From: JACPUW01 sp049115495
Lineage (GTDB): Bacteria; Bacteroidota; Bacteroidia; CAILMK01; JACPUW01
Assembly (NCBI GenBank): GCA_049115495.1
Contig: JAGDZV010000006.1
Location: forward strand, 1 to 64,000
Direction of reading: 5' to 3'
DNA length: 64,000 nt
Positions 50,427 through 58,739 of the stretch are shown piece by piece (position 1 is the stretch's first letter; each line of letters begins with the position of its first letter). The position numbers were made by a program, and so were the translations under genes. The notes below the pieces were generated by a model. The model did no database searches. It saw only the letters and a list, made by a program, of their open reading frames with translations, and was not told the DNA's origin.

Positions 50427-52126
50427 AGAACACAAATAAGGCCCGCTCGCAAAAGTTAAATACTTGGTTTACAGTTTTGGTAACCCTTGGCGTTGTGGTG
50501 GTTGCCAACTTGTTGAGTGAATTTGTTTTTTACAGAATAGATTTAACTGAAGATGAGCGATTTACCCTTGGCGAACAAACCACCAAGCTACTAGAAGATC
50601 TTGATGATGTGGTATATGTTCAATGCTATTTAGACGGTGATTTACCTTCAGGTTTTGAGCAGCTCAAAACATCAGTTAGAGAAATGCTTAATGAGTTTTC
50701 GGTTAAAAGTGATGGTAAAATAGAGTATGAATTTATTGATCCCTACACTATAGCAGAGGGGCAAGAGAGAAGCGATCTTTTTGTGCAATTGCAAAATAGA
50801 GGCTTAAAGAGCTTTGAGCTTGAAGACATGCGCGAAGATGAGATAGTACACAAAATAGTGTGGCCTGCCGCATTCGTTCGCATTGGCGAAAAAGAAGTGC
50901 CAGTTTCTTTTTTAAGAGACCAAATGGGAATGAGCCCCGACCTTGTACTACACAACAGTATGATGGGGGTTGAATACGAATTGAGCAATGCCATTGCTTC
51001 ACTTAAACAAGTCCGTAAAAAGAAGGTAGCTTTTGTGGTTGGTCATGGAGAACTTTCTGGTGCAAGAACAGCAGATATTGGTAGAGAGATATCACTTAAA
51101 TATGATGTTGAGCGCGTTGATATTACTCAGTATAAAGTAGGAAAGCTAGAAGAGTATGATGCGATAATAATTGCCCAGCCTGATACCGCTTTTGCAGAGG
51201 TAGATAAGTATAAGATTGATCAGTATTTGGTAAAAGGAGGAAAGGTGCTATGGTTTTTAGAGTCGCTAATTGCCAGTATGGACAGCCTAAAAGCACAACC
51301 TTATACTACCACATTAGATTATGATTTGAATTTGCGCGACATGCTCTTTAAGTATGGTGTAAGAGTAAACCTAGATTTAGTACAAGACTATAATTCTCAT
51401 GAAATACCTGTATATGCAGGTAAAGGAACCAATAATGCCAATTTCAGAAAGTGGCCTTATTTTCCTTTGGTAGCTCCAACCACAGAGCATCCCATTGTCA
51501 AGAACCTTGGACTCACCTGGTTTCAATTTGCCAACAGTATTGATACTTTGCCAAGCCCGGGCATTAAAAAAACAGTCCTTCTAAAATCATCTCCAAACTC
51601 AAGAATTGTGCATCATCCGCACAGAATTACGCTGCAATTGGCGCAGATAAATTTAGATCCAAGCCTATTTGCAAAAGGAGAACAAGCACTAGCAGTTTTA
51701 TTGGAAGGATCTTTTACATCGTTCTTCAAAAACCGACTGGCACCTACCACATTAAACGATCCTAATTATGGTAGTTTTCAAGAAGAAGGTGCGCCAACAA
51801 AAATGATTGTTGTTTCAGATGGTGACGTTATCGGAAACCCAATTAACCCGGTAAACGGTCAAATGTATGCCTTGGGTTACGATAGATTTACAGGTAAAAG
51901 CTTTGCAAATAAGGCTTTTGTTATGAATTGTCTCGATTTTCTTCTTGATGATTATGGATTGTTTCAATTAAGAAGTAAAGAGTTTAAATTGAGAATGCTT
52001 CAACAAGGAGCCGTAAGAGAGCAAAAAGTGTTTTGGCAAGGGCTCAACTTGGTATTGCCCGTTATTATTCTAATTCTAGCGGGTGCCATTTATGTTTTTA
52101 TCAGAAAGAGAAGATTTACTAAATAA
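50420..52126 (+). CDS. gldG: Gliding-motility ABC transporter auxiliary protein GldG
   Basis: 568 aa. N-terminal membrane segment (about 14-34), a large periplasmic ABC_transp_aux domain (RIDLTEDERFTLGEQTTKLL..., KVAFVVGHGELSGAR) and a C-terminal membrane helix (LNLVLPVIILILAGAIYVFI). Partners GldA and GldF. Confidence 0.93.
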   Translation: MVKNTNKARSQKLNTWFTVLVTLGVVVVANLLSEFVFYRIDLTEDERFTLGEQTTKLLEDLDDVVYVQCYLDGDLPSGFEQLKTSVREMLNEFSVKSDGKIEYEFIDPYTIAEGQERSDLFVQLQNRGLKSFELEDMREDEIVHKIVWPAAFVRIGEKEVPVSFLRDQMGMSPDLVLHNSMMGVEYELSNAIASLKQVRKKKVAFVVGHGELSGARTADIGREISLKYDVERVDITQYKVGKLEEYDAIIIAQPDTAFAEVDKYKIDQYLVKGGKVLWFLESLIASMDSLKAQPYTTTLDYDLNLRDMLFKYGVRVNLDLVQDYNSHEIPVYAGKGTNNANFRKWPYFPLVAPTTEHPIVKNLGLTWFQFANSIDTLPSPGIKKTVLLKSSPNSRIVHHPHRITLQLAQINLDPSLFAKGEQALAVLLEGSFTSFFKNRLAPTTLNDPNYGSFQEEGAPTKMIVVSDGDVIGNPINPVNGQMYALGYDRFTGKSFANKAFVMNCLDFLLDDYGLFQLRSKEFKLRMLQQGAVREQKVFWQGLNLVLPVIILILAGAIYVFIRKRRFTK

Positions 52127-52133
52127 AATCAAA

Positions 52134-53153
52134 ATGAAAAAAGGTAACCTAATTGCATTTGCGGTAATTGTTGTTGGTACCATACTATTCTTTGTATTTA
52201 AGAATCAAGACCAATCAATAACGCTTGATGTTAAGGCTGATTTTTTTCAAATAAAGGATACTCAAGATGTAAGTAAAATTTTTATTGTTGACCTTGATGG
52301 CAATAGTGTAACACTTGAAAGAAAAGGCTATTACTGGAATGTAAATGGAGACTACAGAGCTGACAATGTTGCTCTGAATAACTTGTTTGAACCTTTGGTG
52401 AAAATGCGAATTAAAGCTCCTGTAAGCGATAATGATAAAAATGATCTTGTAAAAGAGCTTACGGTTAGAAGTAAAAAGGTTGAGATTTATAGAAACGGAG
52501 AAAAAACAAGAACCCTTTTTATAGGCAACGCTACCGCAGATGGTTTAAGTACCTATATTTTCTCAGATGATGAAGGGCTAGACAGACCATATATTGTACA
52601 TATACCTGGCTGGAACGGAAATTTAGGGCCCAGGTTTTTCTTTAAAGAGTTAGCATGGCGAAGTAAAAAGGTTTTTCATCATAGTCCGGCAAAAATTGAG
52701 TTTATTGAAGTTGACTACAAAATGGAACCACAAGCATCATTTAGACTAGAAAATTTGGGAAGTGGAAAAGTAGCGGCCAAAGGTTTGCATAGTGTGCAAG
52801 ATTCTATAAAGGATTTAAAGGTTTCAAAGGTTTCTCAAGTATTTGTTAACAGCAATCAGCTATTTTACGAAGACTTTATTTTGCCAAACGCAACAGGCAA
52901 GATTGATACTATTACAAACCTGCTACCATTGCATGCAACGGTTACCTTAAAGTTAAAAAACAAAGAGCCAAAGGTGCTTTTACTTAAAGTGCAGCCTCGT
53001 AAAGATCAAAAACAACTTGATGCCGGAAGGTTATCTATTGATAGGTTTTATGCCTATTATCAAGATGATAGTCCACCCCAAATAGGGCTTTTACAACAAC
53101 AAATGGCTGCTAAATTATTGCAGAATTTTGATAGGTTTGAAAACTCGAAATAG
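52134..53153 (+). CDS. DUF4340-domain protein following gldG
   Basis: About 339 aa with one N-terminal membrane helix (GNLIAFAVIVVGTILFFVF) and a DUF4340-like periplasmic region (SVTLERKGYYWNVNGDYRADNVALNNLFEPL...). DUF4340 proteins often accompany GldG-like auxiliary proteins and probably work with the transporter. ATG 52134, 7 bases after gldG; an ATG at 52083 overlaps gldG and lacks the clean helix start. Confidence 0.78.
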   Translation: MKKGNLIAFAVIVVGTILFFVFKNQDQSITLDVKADFFQIKDTQDVSKIFIVDLDGNSVTLERKGYYWNVNGDYRADNVALNNLFEPLVKMRIKAPVSDNDKNDLVKELTVRSKKVEIYRNGEKTRTLFIGNATADGLSTYIFSDDEGLDRPYIVHIPGWNGNLGPRFFFKELAWRSKKVFHHSPAKIEFIEVDYKMEPQASFRLENLGSGKVAAKGLHSVQDSIKDLKVSKVSQVFVNSNQLFYEDFILPNATGKIDTITNLLPLHATVTLKLKNKEPKVLLLKVQPRKDQKQLDAGRLSIDRFYAYYQDDSPPQIGLLQQQMAAKLLQNFDRFENSK

Positions 53154-53154
53154 G

Positions 53155-53162
53155 TACTTTTG
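53155..53162 (+). promoter_or_regulatory. -7 element for dnaN
   Basis: TACTTTTG, exact TAnnTTTG, 59 bases upstream of the dnaN ATG, directly after the stop of the DUF4340 gene. TTTG at 53136-53139 gives a spacer of 15 rather than the usual ~20. Confidence 0.45.
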
Positions 53163-53221
53163 CCCGTTCTTGATTATACGCTAATCAGGTATTAAAGGTT
53201 TATAACAATACAGCTGAAACA

Positions 53222-54340
53222 ATGAAATTTATAGCTTCATCTTCTACATTACTTAAGAAATTATCTCAACTAAATGGTGTTGTAAGCACTAATGCAGTTA
53301 TTCCAATATTAGAGTATTTTTTGTTTGAAGTTGAATCGGGGCAGTTAACCATTACCAGCACCGACCTTGAAACTTCAATGCGTTCTTCAATACCAGTTGA
53401 ATCAAAAGAAGAAGGTAAAATAGCTGTTCCGGCCAAGCTGATTATTGACTTTTTAAAAACATTGCCAGAGCAGCCAATCACTTTTACTATAAACCCAGAC
53501 AATAATAATATTGACCTTAAGAGCGATAAGGGTAGCTACAAAATAAGCGGAGAAAGTGCCGATGATTTCCCTAAGATGCCAGAGGTTGAAGATGCTACGA
53601 AAATTGAGTTGGGAGTTCCTGTACTACAAACCGCTATCTACTCAACCATGTTTGCCATAAGCAACAATGAGTTACGCCCAGCAATGACTGGTTTGTATTT
53701 TGACTTTACAGGAGGAGAAGCTAAATGGGTGTCTACTGACAGTAATAAACTGGTAAAATATACTCGTGGAGATGTAGATGTTGATCAAGAATCAGCATTT
53801 ATAGTGCCTAAGAAGGCGCTCAACCTGTTAAAGGGTACATTACCTAATGAAGATATTATGTTGAACTTGCTTTATAACAATCATAATGCACAGTTCAAGT
53901 TCAACGATTTTACAATGGTTTGCCGCTTAGTTGATGAGAAATTCCCTAATTATGATGCGGCAATTCCAAAAGAGAATCCATTTGTTTTAACAATAAACCG
54001 ACAGGAGTTGCTTGGTTCTCTTAAACGAATGGCAAACTTCTCAAATAAAACTACCTACCAGGTACGTTTTAAATTAGCCGGTAATTCTTGTAATATTTCG
54101 GCACAAGATATTGACTTCTCAAATGAAGGTAACGAAACGTTGGCTTGCGAATTTGACGGAGAGGATATGGAAATTGGCTTTAACGCGCGTTTTTTAAGTG
54201 AGATGTTAAGTGTGATTGATACCGACACCGTTAATATTTTACTTTCAGAGCCTAACCGACCTGGTATAATTAAGTCCACCGAAAGTGGTGAAGGAGAAGA
54301 TCTAATGATGCTTCTTATGCCAATTGTACTTAACTCTTAA
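53222..54340 (+). CDS. dnaN: DNA polymerase III beta sliding clamp
   Basis: 372-aa ring-forming clamp with three repeated folds. MKFIASSSTLLKKLSQLNGVV opens the first; TSTDLETSMRSSIPVE, NNELRPAMTGLYFDF and the C-terminal LMMLLMPIVLNS (the M-P-M/I-R-like client-binding edge) are typical. It tethers the replicase to DNA. Its location beside gldFG is shared with Flavobacterium. A strong terminator follows. Confidence 0.97.
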   Translation: MKFIASSSTLLKKLSQLNGVVSTNAVIPILEYFLFEVESGQLTITSTDLETSMRSSIPVESKEEGKIAVPAKLIIDFLKTLPEQPITFTINPDNNNIDLKSDKGSYKISGESADDFPKMPEVEDATKIELGVPVLQTAIYSTMFAISNNELRPAMTGLYFDFTGGEAKWVSTDSNKLVKYTRGDVDVDQESAFIVPKKALNLLKGTLPNEDIMLNLLYNNHNAQFKFNDFTMVCRLVDEKFPNYDAAIPKENPFVLTINRQELLGSLKRMANFSNKTTYQVRFKLAGNSCNISAQDIDFSNEGNETLACEFDGEDMEIGFNARFLSEMLSVIDTDTVNILLSEPNRPGIIKSTESGEGEDLMMLLMPIVLNS

Positions 54341-54366
54341 GTTCACTCCAGTAAAAAATAAAATTT

Positions 54367-54410
54367 AAAAAAGCTCATGTCTTTTATGCATAAAAGACAT
54401 GAGCTTTTTT
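54367..54410. terminator. 44-bp perfect palindrome, bidirectional terminator
   Basis: A fully self-complementary stretch centred on ATGCAT: six A, GCTCATGTC, TTTTATGCATAAAA, GACATGAGC, six T. Equal stems with T tracts on both strands. It separates convergent dnaN and the TPR/PGxG gene and would stop transcription from both. Confidence 0.92.
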
Positions 54411-54424
54411 AGTCTATAACGCCA

Positions 54425-55267
54425 CTAGTTTACAATTTCCATAAGTTCATCAAAGTACTTGCTTTTAAGTTTTTCTTGTCTCGTAAGCATAGACTCTTCT
54501 GCATTTTCGGCACCGCCAATGTGGTATCTACTAAGCCAAGGTAAAACTGTTATCATACCGCTAACCAAGCCATAGTTTTCTACAGTATTAATATATAAGA
54601 ATCCAAGGCCACCTAGTAGCGCAATGGAGTTAATTCCTCCTTTAATATTACCTGATGCAATTTGTCCAGATCCAGGTATGAAAAAACTTACCCTTTTCGC
54701 CCAAACCGCCCTATTAGGGTTGAGTTTAGCTCTAGATTTGTCAAAAACATCGGCTATTCTTAAACTGTCGCCTGGCTGTGTGGCAAGTTTTTGAAAATGA
54801 AATTCGCTTCTCACAAAGTCATTTGTTGCATATAGTGCTGCACCTAAGTAATAATGGTGAAGACGTTTTTGTATTGCAGTGTAGGGCTCAATGCTGTATA
54901 ATTCTTGAAGGGCTTTTTTCCAGTATTTGTTTTGTAATAGATAATAGGTTTTTTCTAGCGCCAACTCGTTTGATAATGTATCATTTTGGGTATATAATAT
55001 TGATTTATCAAATGCCTTCAACTGTTTGTTTGGTTCATTTAAGTTTAAATGGCAAGCGGCAATGTTGTAATATGCTTTTTGAGTAAACTGCTTTTCAGCA
55101 TCAAAAAAGATTACCCTCTCATATGAGCTTATTGCTGATTTATAGTTTTTAGACTTCTGCTGATCATTAGCCAATCTGAAGGTTTGCTCAATTGTTTGCG
55201 CAATACCAAATTGGCAACTAATCAATAAGACTATAAGCGCGATCCACTTCAAATAAAATGGCTTCAA
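54425..55267 (-). CDS. TPR protein with C-terminal PGxG membrane region (copy 2)
   Basis: 280 aa: signal peptide (LKWIALIVLLISCQFGIAQ), several TPR-like helices (residues 30-185), then FFIPGSGQIASGNIKGGINSIALLGGLGFLYIN, a PGxGQ-x-x-x-G membrane segment. It shares this architecture and the PGxG element with the upstream neighbour (55218-56057), overlapping it by 50 bases, so the two look paralogous. Last gene of the LolA-like/YidD-like operon. Function unknown. Confidence 0.68.
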   Translation of the reverse strand: MKPFYLKWIALIVLLISCQFGIAQTIEQTFRLANDQQKSKNYKSAISSYERVIFFDAEKQFTQKAYYNIAACHLNLNEPNKQLKAFDKSILYTQNDTLSNELALEKTYYLLQNKYWKKALQELYSIEPYTAIQKRLHHYYLGAALYATNDFVRSEFHFQKLATQPGDSLRIADVFDKSRAKLNPNRAVWAKRVSFFIPGSGQIASGNIKGGINSIALLGGLGFLYINTVENYGLVSGMITVLPWLSRYHIGGAENAEESMLTRQEKLKSKYFDELMEIVN

Positions 55268-56057
55268 TTTTTTGTTTGTTAATTAATTGAGCAGCCCTGT
55301 AAGAACCGTAAATATTTCCGAAATAGAACCCTGTAGCAATACCGCCTGTAAGCCAGCCATAAACGCTTGTTATCCCATTTTGATCAAAACCAGTATATGC
55401 TTGCCATGTAAATGTTCCTATCACCAAAACAGAGAGCCCGGCATCAATATAGTTGCCAGTATACACTCTACCTAAGCCGGGTACAATTGATAAGGTCGCC
55501 GCCAAACCTGGTTTCTTAAGTTTAAGCCCAAGGCCTTTGTCAATACCTTTTGATAGAACATCTTTTGTAATAGACTCTTGTTTTATGAATTCAAGCTTTT
55601 CCTTGGCTTTTGTCCATTCCCCTAAATAGCTATAGTTTATGCTTTCAAGCAGAAACTTATGATCTGAATCAATGTTTGAATTCTTATTTAAGAAATCAAT
55701 GGCATCATTATAATAGCCCAACCCAGTTAAGCAAAGTGCGTATTCTGATGCAAATGGAGCACGAAATTCAGATTCACTGGCTGCCTTAGGATGCCAGCTA
55801 TCAATTCGATTAAGTGCAGTTTCAAGTAACTCAGCCTTACGGTAACTCACCAAAGCAAGGTGTTTAAAGGAATCTGAGCTTGCCGAATCAAGTAAAATCA
55901 ATCGTTCGTATTCAACGGCTGCTTGTTCAAAATTGCCACTTCCAAATAGGTAATTAGCAAATTTTGATGAACTCTTAATTGAGTAAAGGTCAGTTTCTTG
56001 CCCCATACTCATGTTCGCCAAAGAAAGAACTAGCAGTGTGCTAAAAAACCGGATCAT
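55218..56057 (-). CDS. TPR protein with C-terminal PGxG membrane region (copy 1)
   Basis: About 279 aa: signal peptide (MIRFFSTLLVLSLANMSMGQ), TPR-like helices (AAVEYERLILLDSASSDSFKHLALVSYRKAELLE), and SIVPGLGRVYTGNYIDAGLSVLVIG followed by further hydrophobic segments. ATG 56057 is chosen over 56129, which lacks a signal peptide. Overlaps the YidD-like gene by 17 bases and copy 2 by 50. Confidence 0.68.
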   Translation of the reverse strand: MIRFFSTLLVLSLANMSMGQETDLYSIKSSSKFANYLFGSGNFEQAAVEYERLILLDSASSDSFKHLALVSYRKAELLETALNRIDSWHPKAASESEFRAPFASEYALCLTGLGYYNDAIDFLNKNSNIDSDHKFLLESINYSYLGEWTKAKEKLEFIKQESITKDVLSKGIDKGLGLKLKKPGLAATLSIVPGLGRVYTGNYIDAGLSVLVIGTFTWQAYTGFDQNGITSVYGWLTGGIATGFYFGNIYGSYRAAQLINKQKIEAILFEVDRAYSLID

Positions 56058-56433
56058 CAAGTAAAAAATTGTCTTTACGTCTAACGTAATCTTTTTGATT
56101 ATAGCCATTGCATCTCGAAAGTCTATCAAAAGCGGATAGCATACCTATAAGTGCCCCTTTTTCTTGAATTGAATGAATGGCAAATACTGAGCAAGAAGGA
56201 TGGAAATTGCAAACTGCGTTGTCTTGTGATGATAAAAAGCTTTTATAAAAAACAAAAAGCCCTGAGAACATGACTTGAAATTCGTTATCTGCTTTTTTAA
56301 CCTTCCATTTTTCAGTAACAGATTGCTCTTTTGAATTTAGCAAGCCACTGAGTTGGGGTAATTCGTTTTGTTGGGCCCAGCTACTTACCGTTAAAAGCAG
56401 GAATAGGATAGTTGTATATATTCTCGTTGCCAA
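56041..56433 (-). CDS. Exported YidD-like protein
   Basis: 130 aa: a clear signal peptide (IYTTILFLLLTVSSWAQ), ~45 linker residues, then a YidD (Haemolysin-type) domain: LFVFYKSFLSS, CNFHPSCSVFAIHSI, LIGMLSAFDRLSRCNGY and DDPV. The three conserved cysteines of YidD are retained. Ordinary YidD is a ~85-aa cytoplasmic, membrane-associated helper of YidC membrane insertion and lacks a signal peptide. This copy should therefore act in or beyond the periplasm, which is unusual. It overlaps the LolA-like gene by 53 bases. Confidence 0.82.
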   Translation of the reverse strand: MATRIYTTILFLLLTVSSWAQQNELPQLSGLLNSKEQSVTEKWKVKKADNEFQVMFSGLFVFYKSFLSSQDNAVCNFHPSCSVFAIHSIQEKGALIGMLSAFDRLSRCNGYNQKDYVRRKDNFLLDDPVF

Positions 56434-57076
56434 ATTCGTTTATTACTATGTTTTTAAATTCCATTATTCTGTATTGTTCTTCACCGCCAACATAAACAAT
56501 AAAAATAACTTTAGTAGGTACAGATACCCCGTTTATCACTTCATATTCTTTGTAGAATTGTTTTGAAACTGGTACACCATCAGCATCTAGAAAAACCACG
56601 CCGTAAAGCCTTCTGTCTTTTACTGAAGTAACAATTTTATTTCTGGAACCACCTTTAAACTTGCGGGGAATTTCCCATGTGGTCATAACCATTCCTTTGT
56701 CTTCTTCAACTTTTTTTGCTTCATAAACTGATTCATCAAGTCCAAAATTCTTGATTGAGCCAGTTAAGCTTAAGTGAAAAATGCTCATTTCTATAAACCC
56801 TGCGTCTTTGTTTACATCAATTGTATTTCCGTTTTCAATCAAGTAGATTAAAGAGTCATTGGTAATGATGGTTTGCTTTTTAGGGAAAGAAACGTCATAA
56901 ACCAATTTTTTATGGTTCATGTCATAATACGCTCTACCCAGCTGTAAGGCAAAACTGCCGTCGCTGCGTTTTTCTTTAATACTAAAGTCAAGTGAAATGC
57001 GGTACTCTTTGTATTGAGAAAACGCTAGGCTAGGTAAAAGCAAAAAACAGAGTAAATGATATTTGAATGCTCTCAT
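56381..57076 (-). CDS. LolA-like exported protein
   Basis: 231 aa with a signal peptide (YHLLCFLLLPSLAFSQ). The chain reads as a LolA/LolB-type half-barrel: repeated beta strands such as KLVYDVSFPKKQTIITNDSLIYLIENGNTID and KIVTSVKDRRLYGVVFLDADGVPVSKQFYKEYEVINGVSVPTKVIF, cited by key words. LolA-type proteins carry lipoproteins or other lipids across the periplasm. First gene of the operon. Confidence 0.65.
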   Translation of the reverse strand: MRAFKYHLLCFLLLPSLAFSQYKEYRISLDFSIKEKRSDGSFALQLGRAYYDMNHKKLVYDVSFPKKQTIITNDSLIYLIENGNTIDVNKDAGFIEMSIFHLSLTGSIKNFGLDESVYEAKKVEEDKGMVMTTWEIPRKFKGGSRNKIVTSVKDRRLYGVVFLDADGVPVSKQFYKEYEVINGVSVPTKVIFIVYVGGEEQYRIMEFKNIVINEFGNENIYNYPIPAFNGK

Positions 57077-57086
57077 GATTTAAAAA

Positions 57087-57114
57087 TGAAAAGCCGCTTT
57101 AAAGCGGCTTTTCA
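57087..57114. terminator. 28-bp perfect palindromic terminator
   Basis: TGAAAAGCCGCTTT and its exact reverse complement AAAGCGGCTTTTCA. T tracts lie on both sides. On the minus strand it ends the OM-barrel gene before the LolA-like operon. Confidence 0.85.
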
Positions 57115-57135
57115 ATGTCTCATTTAAAAAATATT

Positions 57136-57747
57136 CTATAGGCGGTAAGCAATACCAAATTGCGCTAAACCTTTAGATGCACCTAACTCACCATAAATTG
57201 AAAGCTTTTCGATTGGGTAAACTCTAAAGCCTAGGGTGGCTTCCAAGCCCAATGGAATCGCCCCTGAAGGTGGTGTTCCAGAAAAAGTTGGGTCATCAGA
57301 AGAAATTCTCCAACCACCAACTCTTAAGCCAGCTCCAATACCGCCATACAACTCAAACGACTCACGGGTCATTAAATAATAGTTATAACGAATTAGAATT
57401 GAAAGGTTACTTCTATTTGCTGAGTAATTATAGCCAGCAATGTCATCGTTCCAGCTTGCACGGTTTGATATGTATGCCAGGTTTATACCAAGCCCCGAAT
57501 TATCAGAGAGCATATATTCTCCCTTTAAATAATATGGGCCAAGATTTCTAAAGCTCATGGCATCTTCTCCTAGCAAAGAGTCTGTAGAAAGGCCTTCAAC
57601 CAGCCCTCCAAACAAAGCGTTTGCCGGGGATGCAAAACCATGGCCTAAACTAAATATTGCATTGCCCTGTCCTAGTTCTTGTGCTTTAGAAAGCGAAGCA
57701 GAACCCGTGATTGTAAGTAAAGCAATGATGCCTATAAAATTTCTCAT
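57136..57747 (-). CDS. Outer-membrane beta-barrel protein
   Basis: 203 aa: signal peptide (FIGIIALLTITGSASLSKAQ) then an eight-strand-type barrel with alternating aromatic strands (LSILIRYNYYLMTRESFELYGGIGAGLRVGGW) and C-terminal AQFGIAYRL. OmpA-like/OMP_b-brl family. Function unknown. Lies 9 bases after the Cys-rich gene and probably shares its transcript. Confidence 0.72.
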   Translation of the reverse strand: MRNFIGIIALLTITGSASLSKAQELGQGNAIFSLGHGFASPANALFGGLVEGLSTDSLLGEDAMSFRNLGPYYLKGEYMLSDNSGLGINLAYISNRASWNDDIAGYNYSANRSNLSILIRYNYYLMTRESFELYGGIGAGLRVGGWRISSDDPTFSGTPPSGAIPLGLEATLGFRVYPIEKLSIYGELGASKGLAQFGIAYRL

Positions 57748-57756
57748 ATAGTATTC

Positions 57757-58185
57757 TTAAGCAGCGCTAGTTGCTCCACCTATACTTGCAACTAAGTTCC
57801 ATAATAAACCAACTGCAGCACCTACTAAATAACTAGTCTTTTGATCAGAATCTTTGTCATCGTTAAGAAGAACAGTGAAGATTCCTACCGGCCAACAGCA
57901 AAATCCGCAAACAAATGAACCCCAATCCATGTCTGATAAGCCAAACATTGGAGCAGCACTGTTGTCAAAAGCATTCCAGTTAAGATTAAACTGAGCCAAG
58001 TGCCCTTCAGTTTCCATTTCATTAAAAGTAATGTCGTTTGCAACAACAAAGGTTTCAACGGCATCAATTTGCTCAAATTGAGCTTCAATTGCAGCTTCGT
58101 TTACGTCAAAAAGGTCAGCGGTTGAAGCAAAAGAAGCTCCAGTAAGGCCAACAGCTAAGAAAAGTGTTAAGATGAATTGCTTCAT
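57757..58185 (-). CDS. Cys-rich small exported protein (copy 1)
   Basis: 142 aa: signal peptide (QFILTLFLAVGLTGASFAS), an acidic stretch (FDVNEAAIEAQFEQIDAVETFVV), then MDWGSFVCGFCCWPVGIFTVLLNDDKDS with three closely spaced cysteines in a membrane-like segment and a hydrophobic tail. Shares this plan with the next gene upstream (58295-58738). ATG 58185 gives the signal peptide; ATG 58233 does not. Function unknown. Confidence 0.62.
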   Translation of the reverse strand: MKQFILTLFLAVGLTGASFASTADLFDVNEAAIEAQFEQIDAVETFVVANDITFNEMETEGHLAQFNLNWNAFDNSAAPMFGLSDMDWGSFVCGFCCWPVGIFTVLLNDDKDSDQKTSYLVGAAVGLLWNLVASIGGATSAA

Positions 58186-58294
58186 TTCTAGTGTCTTTAA
58201 ATTGTTTTTTGATTTAAGAAACAATAATAACAAAAAGTAAAGTTGGCCGTTGCACGCGGCTTTAAGATTAACACTACAAATTTGATGAACGGTA

Positions 58295-58738
58295 CTAGTA
58301 AATGGCCAAAATGAACAGTGCTAAATAACCAAAAAGAGGGAGCTGACCAGCAAGGCATCCGGCCCACGCTTCTCTAGTTAAGGCTTCATCTTTCCCAAAA
58401 TACTTGATGTAAAACACAGATGTGAGTCCAAAAGCTCCTCCAACACAAGGACTTAGGCAGTTGCCCGCACAGGTTGGGAAAAATACTAACCAAAAAGTGG
58501 GGATGCCAAGAATTGGAAAATCTTGTTTTAAACTATCAAGAGGAATCTCAAAGTCTGAAGAAGAAAGCGGAGTTTCAAAATGCACTCCGCTTTCTATTAT
58601 TTGATGCTCTACTAAGTTGAGCCTTTTAAATTCAGATTCAATTTGCTCAAGGTCTTCATTAAATAACTTATGCGTGTTGTGAGCATTGCAGATACTTATC
58701 GTAAGTGCCGAAAGAATAATGAGCAAAATCTGTTTCAT
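58295..58738 (-). CDS. Cys-rich small exported protein (copy 2)
   Basis: 147 aa: signal peptide (QILLIILSALTISICNAH), acidic segment (LFNEDLEQIESEFKRLNLVE), then WLVFFPTCAGNCLSPCVGGAFG with three cysteines and two further hydrophobic segments. Alignment by eye with copy 1 over the signal peptide and acidic segment supports paralogy. ATG 58738, one base after the gcvP stop. Confidence 0.62.
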   Translation of the reverse strand: MKQILLIILSALTISICNAHNTHKLFNEDLEQIESEFKRLNLVEHQIIESGVHFETPLSSSDFEIPLDSLKQDFPILGIPTFWLVFFPTCAGNCLSPCVGGAFGLTSVFYIKYFGKDEALTREAWAGCLAGQLPLFGYLALFILAIY

Positions 58739-58739
58739 G

